The position numbers and the translations under genes were made by a program. Shown piece by piece: positions 8,626 through 15,329 of a stretch of 64,000 bases of DNA (position 1 is its first letter; each line of letters begins with the position of its first letter). Under the pieces are notes generated by a model. That model made no database searches and was not told where the DNA came from. It saw only the letters and a program-made list of their open reading frames with translations. Location of the stretch: NCBI RefSeq assembly GCF_004168365.1, contig NZ_CP035704.1:3968001-4032000 (forward strand). Reading direction: 5' to 3'. This stretch comes from Pseudolysobacter antarcticus (GTDB taxonomy: Bacteria > Pseudomonadota > Gammaproteobacteria > Xanthomonadales > Rhodanobacteraceae).

Positions 8626-9295
8626 CCGGATCGACCATGCGATAGCCGATGCCGTGGCGAGTCTGGATCAGCAATTTTTCGAAAGGTTTGTCGATCACCG
8701 CGCGCAAGCCATGGATGTGCACACGCAGGCTGTCGCTGTCGGGCAACTCTTCACCCCAGACCCGGGTTTCGAGATCCTGTCGTGTGACGACGGACGGCGC
8801 CGATTCCATCAAGTGTTGCAACAACTTGAGGCCGATCGGATTGAGCTGGATCTGCTTGCCGGCGCGAATCACGACCAGCGTATCGAGGTTGTAGGTGAGA
8901 TCGGCCAGTTGCAGGATGCGACTCTTCACACCCTTACCGCGACGCGACAATACACTGAGGCGCGCTTCGAGTTCCTGCAGCTCGAACGGCTTGACCATGT
9001 AATCGTCGGCGCCGCTATCGAAACCGGTGAGTTTCTGATCAAGCGAGTCGCGCGCCGTCAGCATCAATACCGGCGTTTGTTTGCGCGCGTCCTGGCGCAA
9101 CTTGCGGCAGACTTCCAGACCGTCCATGCCAGGCAAGGTGAGATCGAGCACGATCGCATCGAACTCATGTACCACGGCGAGATGCAGTCCGGTCACGCCA
9201 TCACCGGCGAAATCCGCAACATGGCCTTTCTCTTCGAGGTAATCGCCAATATTGGCGGCGATGTCGCTATTGTCTTCTATGACGAGTATGCGCAT
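8609..9295 (-). CDS. OmpR-family response regulator
   Basis: A 228-residue DNA-binding regulator. The receiver domain covers residues 1-115: acidic pocket ED at 7-8, phosphoacceptor D51 (VLDLTLPG), T80 (MLTA) and K102 (MVKPF). The winged-helix output domain follows (about 130-225), including DLTYN, LNPIGLKLLQHLM and the recognition region SDSLRVHIHGLRAVID. It is the first gene of a two-gene operon with the histidine kinase, overlapping it by 17 bases. The target genes are not apparent. Confidence 0.94.
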   Translation of the reverse strand: MRILVIEDNSDIAANIGDYLEEKGHVADFAGDGVTGLHLAVVHEFDAIVLDLTLPGMDGLEVCRKLRQDARKQTPVLMLTARDSLDQKLTGFDSGADDYMVKPFELQELEARLSVLSRRGKGVKSRILQLADLTYNLDTLVVIRAGKQIQLNPIGLKLLQHLMESAPSVVTRQDLETRVWGEELPDSDSLRVHIHGLRAVIDKPFEKLLIQTRHGIGYRMVDPDAVPA

Positions 9296-9637
9296 GGGTT
9301 GCGTAGCTGTCTTCTAGCGGGGATGGGAGATGGAGTGCGCGCAGTCGCCAGAGTTCCGCGGCATGCGCGCTGCACAAATAAAATGGCCCAAGGAGGTGCC
9401 ATTGGGGGAACACACCTCGCTTGGGCCAAAGCTACTGCCCCGATACCATAACTTGCTAGTCACTTGGCCTGACTTAGGAGTGTCGAGCAAACTTACAGTG
9501 GGATCGACTTTACGGATGCAGCGATTAAATTAGCGTTAAACGCGATTGATGCTTTCGTTAATCCACGCGGCAGCGATACGGGCTTCGCTGCGAAGCTTTC
9601 AACTATTGCGAAGCAACCTGCCACACGCGTGGGTTGC
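9296..9637. other. Intergenic region with decayed repeat copy and terminator
   Basis: No gene is supported here. About 9599-9637 is a decayed continuation of the 147-bp repeat found in the end of the M56 peptidase gene (it would read ATHAWQVAS after the stop, against ANNARLWHVAS in the first unit). A leftward terminator lies at 9376-9428. The rest must hold the promoter of the leftward response-regulator operon, but I see no convincing boxes. Confidence 0.6.
9376..9428 (-). terminator. Rho-independent terminator of the blaI/M56 operon
   Basis: On the minus strand a 15-bp stem with one bulged base (9413-9428 pairing with 9384-9398, 14-base loop) is followed by TTTTATTT. Its orientation suits ending leftward transcription from the peptidase gene, about 210 bases after its stop, before the response regulator operon begins. 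Confidence 0.8.
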
Positions 9638-9892
9638 TCACCCATCGGTTCGACATATATGCGAGCCAGTGCTGACTACACAGCTTGAATCGTCTGCTTC
9701 TGTCTTTTTCGCCGGCTTGTCCGAGGCAAAACCGAAGTCCTGTGTGTTACGTTCGGAAGCCACGTGCCACAAGCGTGCGTTGTTCGCCCCATCAGGTCGA
9801 CAGATATGCGAACCGGTGCTGACTTTACAGTTTGAATCGTCTGCTTCAGCCTTTTTCGCCCCTTTACCTAAGGCAAAGTCAAAGTCCTGCGT
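9599..9892 (-). repeat. 147-bp imperfect tandem duplication at the 3' end of the M56 gene
   Basis: Unit 1 spans 9892-9746 and unit 2 spans 9745-9599 on the minus strand. At protein level TQDFDFALGKGAKKAEADDS is matched by TQDFGFASDKPAKKTEADDS, and both are followed by a TGSHICR segment. Unit 2 has a stop at 9638-9640 where unit 1 reads on into NNARLWHVASERN; the remainder of unit 2 is still recognisable as non-coding DNA. Confidence 0.85.
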
Positions 9893-11503
9893 GTAACGCT
9901 CGATCGTCGGCGACACGCTGTCGACATCGAAACGCCACTGCCGCAGTGCTTCTACGGCTGAGGCTACGAACTGTTCATTCCCTCGGTTGGAAACCGTCTC
10001 GATATTCTGTACTGAGCCGTCAGAGGCAATATTGAAACTCAAGGTCACGCGTCCTTGCTCACCATTTTCGCGAGCACCAGTGGGATAAATCGGCGCGCTG
10101 CGATACAACGCCGTGGGCCTCTTGGCAACCTCACTACTCTGCGATAACGCGGTCAGTTGCAACGGTGCGGGCGCAGAGGAAATATTGCTCACCTGCAGAG
10201 CATTTTTTGCCTCGATCATGCCGAGCGCGGTACTCGGTTTTTCGATCTTTGCCGGCACAAATGTTTCAGTAGACAAAGCTGCAGGCTGGAGATTGGCATG
10301 CGCTACTGCAACTGGCGCCGATGGGACAACCGACGGGATCGCGGTACTCGCTGCTGCCGAAAGCAAATCTGCATTCGGTTGCACAACCGCATCCTTGCGG
10401 GCTCGTATCAAGACGCCATATGCCTGCTGCACGAGCCGAGCCGGCACAGTTTGAATTACAGCAAAAATGCTGCGGGCATCCGAATTGGCGCGTACCGGCA
10501 GACGCATACTCATCGCGACCGCGGCTATCAGCAGCAGTACCAATAACCAGCCGTGCTGGCGCATCGGCAGCGGTTCCGACACCTCATGCTCGACGCCCAC
10601 GATGCGGCGCACACGCGCTAGCAACATCCCACCATTGGCAGCTAGCGCAGGTGCTGGCAGATCAACCCGCAATCCTTCGAGATTCGCCAATGTGTGCGCG
10701 TAGGCGAGCGGTGTACCGCAGCCGAGTTCGATAACAAGATCATCGCAACAGGTTTCGCGCACATTACGCACATCTCGCGAAATCCAGTGAACCGCAGGGT
10801 GATAAAACAATACGGTTTCGAGCGCGACCTGAAACAGGTTCAACAGATAATCCCAGCGCCGTACATGCCCCAGTTCGTGCGCGATGATCATTTCGATCTG
10901 CTGCGGAGTAAAACCACCGAGCACGCTGACTGGCAACAGGATAATCGGCTTGAGCCAGCCGATCAGAGTGGGAGTTAGCACATGCCGGGATTGCAGCAAA
11001 CGCACGCGCGGCCAGATCGCAAAACGATCACACAGCCGCAGCAAGTCGTATTGCCATTCCGGCACTGGAGCAGCATCGTGGTGTAGTAACCAATGCATGC
11101 GACGCCAGTGTCGCAACGAATTGAGGCTCAACAACAGCACACCGCAGAGCCAGATCGCGCCCAGCCACGGCAGCACACTATTCACAGCGCTGGGACCGAC
11201 AACTTGCAATGCGGCAGTGGTCGAATTTTCTGCAGACGAACTCGCCGGCAGACCACTGCCAAAGGCAAGCGCCTCAGGCTGCGCGGCAACTTGCTGCCAG
11301 GTGCGAAGCGCGGTCAATGTGGGTGCCAGCGCCATCACGAGGAGCGCGGAAATTCCCAAGGCGTAACGCCGGGTCGGGCGCTGAACAAAGTTGCGGAACA
11401 CAGCGTATAACAACGCAATCAACAAACCCTGCCAGAGAAAATGCAAAAACGTCCAGCCCAGTGTCTGGCTGATTTGCAGCCAATAAACCTCGTACGTCTG
11501 CAT
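9638..11503 (-). CDS. M56 family (BlaR1/MecR1-like) membrane metallopeptidase fused to a TonB C-terminal domain
   Basis: A 621-residue inner-membrane protein. N-terminal hydrophobic helices (about 17-35, 47-65, 110-130) precede the gluzincin motif HELGH (209-213) and the downstream RETCCDDLVIE that supplies the third zinc ligand. After a further helix (about 328-343) comes a Ser/Ala-rich linker, then a TonB C-terminal-type domain (PIYPTGARENGEQGRVTLSF; VEALRQWRFD). The penicillin-sensor domain of BlaR1 is absent. The last about 85 residues are two imperfect 49-residue repeats starting TQDF, each with two cysteines (CKVSTGSHICR; CVVSTGSHICR). The start codon overlaps the stop of the repressor gene by one base, so the two are translationally coupled. 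Confidence 0.9.
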   Translation of the reverse strand: MQTYEVYWLQISQTLGWTFLHFLWQGLLIALLYAVFRNFVQRPTRRYALGISALLVMALAPTLTALRTWQQVAAQPEALAFGSGLPASSSAENSTTAALQVVGPSAVNSVLPWLGAIWLCGVLLLSLNSLRHWRRMHWLLHHDAAPVPEWQYDLLRLCDRFAIWPRVRLLQSRHVLTPTLIGWLKPIILLPVSVLGGFTPQQIEMIIAHELGHVRRWDYLLNLFQVALETVLFYHPAVHWISRDVRNVRETCCDDLVIELGCGTPLAYAHTLANLEGLRVDLPAPALAANGGMLLARVRRIVGVEHEVSEPLPMRQHGWLLVLLLIAAVAMSMRLPVRANSDARSIFAVIQTVPARLVQQAYGVLIRARKDAVVQPNADLLSAAASTAIPSVVPSAPVAVAHANLQPAALSTETFVPAKIEKPSTALGMIEAKNALQVSNISSAPAPLQLTALSQSSEVAKRPTALYRSAPIYPTGARENGEQGRVTLSFNIASDGSVQNIETVSNRGNEQFVASAVEALRQWRFDVDSVSPTIERYTQDFDFALGKGAKKAEADDSNCKVSTGSHICRPDGANNARLWHVASERNTQDFGFASDKPAKKTEADDSSCVVSTGSHICRTDG

Positions 11504-11901
11504 TACGGCTTCTCCCGATCCAGTCGGTTCAGCAATGCACGAATCTCTTTCAGCTCGGCCGAAGTTGCATGTGGATGATTGCCCAGTGCATGCAGCACCA
11601 ATTGCGAGGCCGACCCTTTGAAAACCCGCTGCACGATATCGGCGAGAAAACGCCCTTGGGTACGCTGCATGGTTTGCACTGCACGATACACATGGGCGCG
11701 CTCGGAGTCATCGCGCTTGACCAGCCCTTTGCTGTACATCACTTGCAGCAACTTCAGCGCCGTGGTGTAACCGGCTCCCGCATCGCCGTAGAGAATTTCG
11801 TGCACCTCGCGCACTGTGCTGGGACCGCGATCCCAGAGCACATGCATGATATCCAGTTCCGCCTCGGTGGGCTTGGGCAATTCGGTAGTATGAGAAGTCA
11901 T
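11503..11901 (-). CDS. BlaI/MecI-family transcriptional repressor
   Basis: A 132-residue winged-helix regulator from the ATG at 11901 (MTSHTTELPKPTEAELDIM); the frame is open further upstream but only this portion matches the family. PTEAELDIMHVLWDRGPSTVREV and GAGYTTALKLLQVMYSKGLV are the DNA-binding domain, with a C-terminal dimerisation helix region (RFLADIVQRVFKGSASQLV). In BlaI/BlaR systems the partner M56 membrane protease leads to removal of the repressor; the downstream, overlapping M56 gene fits that scheme. No beta-lactamase gene is nearby, so the regulated genes are unknown. Confidence 0.9.
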   Translation of the reverse strand: MTSHTTELPKPTEAELDIMHVLWDRGPSTVREVHEILYGDAGAGYTTALKLLQVMYSKGLVKRDDSERAHVYRAVQTMQRTQGRFLADIVQRVFKGSASQLVLHALGNHPHATSAELKEIRALLNRLDREKP

Positions 11902-12199
11902 CAGCTTGCGTCCATCAGAAAAAATGATCTGTGTCCCCGGCCGAACAGAAACAGTCGTTGCATTGCGTGGTGACCGACACGGCCATCCTCCAAGATCAGG
12001 CGGCATCATGCACCACATTGGACGCCTGAGCCATTGCGCTTGATCAGACACGCTCCCCATGTTCATCGCCAGAAAACTTGCCGCATTGCATTCCGCGAAC
12101 AAGTTTTATTTGCCACACCAACATCACCATGGAAGCGTGCGAAAAAGCCCGCCAGACCTCTTGGCTAACGCAAATTAATCCGCCAGAAAATTGAGAGCT
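11902..12199. other. Intergenic region upstream of the BlaI-like gene
   Basis: The frame of the repressor stays open for 67 more codons, but that stretch is Cys/Trp/Met-rich and has no family similarity, so I treat it as non-coding. It should hold the promoter and operator of the repressor-peptidase operon and the 3' region of the small exported protein gene; I could not pick out a convincing operator. Confidence 0.4.
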
Positions 12200-12688
12200 C
12201 TAACTGCCGGCATGTAAGCTTGGACTTCTTTTTTGCTCCTCACGCATATAATTCTGGGAGCTGTCGTGAATGTGCTGCAACTCGGCATATGTGTTGCAAA
12301 TAGTAATCGGTACATTCGAGCCAATAGGTTTTCTGCGCTCGCAGATCACCCTTTCACCATCACGTTTATGAAAGATCGCATTCGCTTCGTTTTGCGCTGT
12401 GTACTGATCTGCGATCTCGTTCTGATTCAACTTCGAGCCGCTCGCTTGTTTTTCCAGCAACGACTGGATTTTTTCGAAATCGGAATTGACGCGTTTACGC
12501 TCTTCTGGCTTGACGAATTCGTAACGTCCGCCCTGATCCATCTGCTTCTGCAGATCCAGAGTCAGAACCTTGAACTCTGCAGGATCTGTAATTTTTTTGA
12601 CGGCCGGCTCGTTGCTGGCTTCATCGCTGCCAAATGCAGCAAAAGAAACAAGGACCGCCATCAGCACGATTGCCTGTCTGATTTTCAT
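12200..12688 (-). CDS. Small exported protein, paralogue of its upstream neighbour
   Basis: A 162-residue protein of unknown function. An N-terminal signal peptide (MKIRQAIVLMAVLVSFAAFG) fixes the start at 12688; the frame runs further upstream without sense. The mature part is charged and largely helical: an EFKVLTLDLQKQMDQGGRYE block, FVKPEERKRVNSDFEKIQSLLEKQ, then QYTAQNEANAIFHKRDGERVICERRKPIGS and a Cys pair (ICERR; ICNTY). The gene immediately upstream encodes a clear paralogue with the same blocks in the same order, so the two arose by tandem duplication. No catalytic motif is visible. Confidence 0.75.
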   Translation of the reverse strand: MKIRQAIVLMAVLVSFAAFGSDEASNEPAVKKITDPAEFKVLTLDLQKQMDQGGRYEFVKPEERKRVNSDFEKIQSLLEKQASGSKLNQNEIADQYTAQNEANAIFHKRDGERVICERRKPIGSNVPITICNTYAELQHIHDSSQNYMREEQKRSPSLHAGS

Positions 12689-12806
12689 ACCGGGTACTCC
12701 TGTGGAATTGCTGGAAAGCCTACGACCGCACCAACCGGTGCGAACGCTCACTACACGTGCTGCGCGTTGCCTACAAAACGTTCACTGCAGCGGTTGCAAC
12801 AAGTTC

Positions 12807-13292
12807 TCAATGAACCTTGGGGGGCGGACTGCGTTTCTGTTGATCACGCATGAAATCCGAACTCAACTGATTCTGATGCTGTTTTTCCGAAAACGTAACG
12901 CAGGTTGTCTGCGGTAAATGCGAACCGATCGGCGTCGTACGTTCGCAGACCAGACGGTCGCCGTCGCGTTTGGCGAATATCGCGTTGATCTCGTTCTGTG
13001 CGGTCAGCTGCGCCGCGATATCTTCGCGCGACAAAGTGCTTCCCGCCGCTTGGCGCTCGAGCAATCCCTGAATCTTCTGCAGATCCGCATTGATACGTTC
13101 GTGCTCATCGGGTTTGACAAACTCGTAGCGGCCACCGGCTTCCATCTGTTTTTGCAACGTTTCCGACTGAGCCTTGAACTCGACGGGATCCGTCGTTGCT
13201 TTTACTGCAGGAGCTTTGCTCGCATCGTCCTTGCCGAAGGCTGCAAATGAAATCGACACTACCAGGACACCAACCATCCACTTCAAAATCAT
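12807..13292 (-). CDS. Small exported protein, paralogue of its downstream neighbour
   Basis: A 161-residue secreted or periplasmic protein with a signal peptide (MILKWMVGVLVVSISFAAFG). The mature blocks parallel those of the next gene: GGRYEFVKPDEHERINADLQ, LTAQNEINAIFAKRDGDRLV, CERTTPIGS, and a second Cys in TTCVTF. The conserved cysteines could form a disulphide in the periplasm. Two nearly identical sigma-70-type promoters lie 60 and 171 bases upstream, so the gene is probably well expressed. I do not recognise the family. Confidence 0.78.
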   Translation of the reverse strand: MILKWMVGVLVVSISFAAFGKDDASKAPAVKATTDPVEFKAQSETLQKQMEAGGRYEFVKPDEHERINADLQKIQGLLERQAAGSTLSREDIAAQLTAQNEINAIFAKRDGDRLVCERTTPIGSHLPQTTCVTFSEKQHQNQLSSDFMRDQQKRSPPPKVH

Positions 13293-13352
13293 GTTTGCAC
13301 CTACGTTAAGTTATGTAACCGATGGGGAATTTTTCGACAAACTACGACTGCC

Positions 13353-13382
13353 ATCGTAATTCGCAGAATTTATGTTTGTCAA
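13353..13382 (-). promoter_or_regulatory. Sigma-70-type promoter, proximal copy
   Basis: Minus strand: -35 TTGACA (13382-13377), 18-base spacer, -10 TACGAT (13358-13353). It lies 60 bases upstream of the small exported protein start at 13292. A second promoter with the same boxes and spacer lies 111 bases further upstream. Confidence 0.65.
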
Positions 13383-13463
13383 CGTCGATTTTCGCACGCC
13401 GAACGCATCGTATGCATACCGTGCAATATCTGAAGGGCTCGACCCGACCTTACTACGATGATG

Positions 13464-13493
13464 ATCGTATGTCGTGTGTACAGAATTTGTCAA
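13464..13493 (-). promoter_or_regulatory. Sigma-70-type promoter, distal copy
   Basis: Minus strand: -35 TTGACA (13493-13488), 18-base spacer, -10 TACGAT (13469-13464), with flanks resembling the proximal copy (CGAAA before, CGTAGT after). The repeat of boxes and flanks suggests a local duplication of the promoter. Confidence 0.6.
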
Positions 13494-13562
13494 CGATGAC
13501 TTTCGTATATAGGCTTCGTTGGCATGCGCGCACCTGGCCAGTCGCATCCACTTCAACGTGCC

Positions 13563-14465
13563 CTATAAGTTTTTGCGTCGCTTGCCGTTGCGCGCAACAC
13601 TGCGTTCGAGATGCTTGATGATGGCCGTCGACACATCAACGCCGGTCACACCCTCGATACCTTCCAGCCCCGGAGAAGAATTCACTTCCAGCACGAGCGC
13701 GCCACGCTTGGAGCGCAGCAAATCCACGCCGGCGACATTCAATCCCATGCTGCGCGCCGCCTGCAGGGCGATCGCGATTTCGTCCTTGCTGAGTTCCACC
13801 GGCGTGGCACTACCGCCGCGGTGCAGATTGGAACGGAATTCGCCATCACGCGCCTGCCGGCACATCGCCGCGACCACCTTGCCGCCGATTACGAAACAAC
13901 GCACGTCGGCACCTTTTGCTTCGCGAATAAATTCCTGCACCAGAAAGTTGGCGTACAGACCGCGAAACGCCTCGATCACGCTTTGTGATGCCGAGCGTTT
14001 TTCCGCGAGTAAAACCCCAGCGCCTTGCGCACCTTCGTTGAGCTTGATTACATGCGGCGGGTCGCCAAGCATGTCGAGCAGATCGGCGGTGTCGTCGGGA
14101 TTGTCGCCGAACACCGTGGTCGGCAGGCCGACGTTTTCGCGCGCGAGCATCTGCATGCAACGCAATTTGTCGCGCGCACGCAGCACCGCATCCGACGAAT
14201 TCGGCGTGTATACACCCATCATTTCGAACTGGCGCAACACCGCCGTGCCATAGAACGTGACCGACAGACCGATGCGTGGAATTACCGCATCGAAACCGCT
14301 CAGTTCCTTGCCCTTGTAGTGAATCTCGAACGCGCCAGGCGCGATGCGCATGTAACAGCGCAGCGGATCGAGCACACGCACGCTATGGCCGCGAGCGCGC
14401 GCAGCTTCGACCAAGCGCCGGGTGGAATACAGTTTCGAATTGCGCGAAAGAATGGCGATTTTCAT
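13563..14465 (-). CDS. rimK: RimK-type ATP-grasp ligase (ribosomal protein S6 glutamate ligase)
   Basis: A 300-residue ATP-grasp enzyme that adds glutamate residues to the C-terminus of ribosomal protein S6. The start at 14465 ([20 protein letters not shown]) matches RimK proteins. ATP-grasp features are [38 protein letters not shown], and the metal-binding end [17 protein letters not shown]. The basic tail ([10 protein letters not shown]) is a minor extension. It follows the RimB-like protease gene by 10 bases; the two are a known functional pair. Confidence 0.93.
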   Translation of the reverse strand: MKIAILSRNSKLYSTRRLVEAARARGHSVRVLDPLRCYMRIAPGAFEIHYKGKELSGFDAVIPRIGLSVTFYGTAVLRQFEMMGVYTPNSSDAVLRARDKLRCMQMLARENVGLPTTVFGDNPDDTADLLDMLGDPPHVIKLNEGAQGAGVLLAEKRSASQSVIEAFRGLYANFLVQEFIREAKGADVRCFVIGGKVVAAMCRQARDGEFRSNLHRGGSATPVELSKDEIAIALQAARSMGLNVAGVDLLRSKRGALVLEVNSSPGLEGIEGVTGVDVSTAIIKHLERSVARNGKRRKNL

Positions 14466-14475
14466 GGTCGGAAAT

Positions 14476-14937
14476 TCATGGAGTGAGTGGTTTGCGTAAC
14501 CGGCCGCAGACATACGAACGCGCCGGGTCGACACAGAAACGTGCTTGGATCGCGCTGCGTCCCAGCAGCATCGGAAAAAGCATAGTCCGCCTGTCGGTCA
14601 AATTGATTTCAGTCGACCAGCGTTGTCCCGCCAGCACGAGATCGGTGCGGATGAACCAGCGCTCGGCGATATGGCCGCTCGAATCCGTGACCGCACGGCG
14701 ATCCAGCGCAAGCGCTTCGCACGCGGTTTCGATACGCTGCGATTTGCGTCCGCTGGCAATCGAAAAGCGCAACCAGGTTTGGCCGTCACGCAGAAATTCT
14801 TCGAGCCCATTCACATGCAACGACGAACTACGCGCACCGGTATCGACCTTGGCCTTGATCGCCGCGATGCCGAGCGCAGGCAACGCCAGCCACTCGCGCC
14901 AGCCAATCACTTCAAGCGCAGCGGCGGGCGTCTCCAT
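14476..14937 (-). CDS. rimB: RimB-like retropepsin-type aspartic protease
   Basis: A 153-residue protein of the family formerly called ATP-dependent zinc protease. The retropepsin-like active-site motif is [11 protein letters not shown] (D32). [14 protein letters not shown] at the start and [20 protein letters not shown] near the end are typical. In Pseudomonas RimB trims glutamate tails made on S6 by RimK. The stop is 10 bases upstream of the rimK start, so they form an operon. Confidence 0.88.
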   Translation of the reverse strand: METPAAALEVIGWREWLALPALGIAAIKAKVDTGARSSSLHVNGLEEFLRDGQTWLRFSIASGRKSQRIETACEALALDRRAVTDSSGHIAERWFIRTDLVLAGQRWSTEINLTDRRTMLFPMLLGRSAIQARFCVDPARSYVCGRLRKPLTP

Positions 14938-14996
14938 CGTTCGAGTCTCCGGAGATCTGGTGGGAATGTACGAAAAAAATAAGTGGGCTGCAGCAT

Positions 14997-15070
14997 TGGA
15001 GCGGGTGAAGGGAATCGAACCCTCGTCAGTAGCTTGGGAAGCTACAGCTCTACCATTGAGCTACACCCGC
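14997..15070 (-). tRNA. tRNA-Gly (anticodon CCC)
   Basis: On the minus strand the 74 bases from 15070 to 14997 fold as a complete cloverleaf: acceptor stem GCGGGTG/CACCCGC, D-arm with AGCTCAATGGTAGAGCT, anticodon stem GTAGC/GCTAC enclosing TTCCCAA (anticodon CCC), T-arm with GGTTCGATTCC, and an encoded TCCA end. It closely resembles E. coli glyU. Confidence 0.97.
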
Positions 15071-15329
15071 GATGAACGAAATCCACGCCACGCGCGCCGT
15101 CTTCACCGTTGCGATTATGCGTTGCGCGGCGATGGCAGGCAACGCGAGAATGAACGCTCGCCAACAATTGCGACAGCTGTCAAGTGTGGAAGGTTATTGT
15201 TCAGGCGCTGGGGCGTCTCATAGCAGCGTAAACTGTCGGCCGAATGTCGGGTCGTTCGTTATAGCGTTACACACAAGTCAGCACGTCGGTAGCGTAGTCA
15301 ACAGGCGCGGTGCGCCGCAAGGAGTCTTT

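Noticed and set aside
12233-12853. A 206-residue plus-strand frame over the small exported protein gene
   Set aside because: The minus strand encodes a signal-peptide protein with a paralogue next door; the plus-strand frame has neither.
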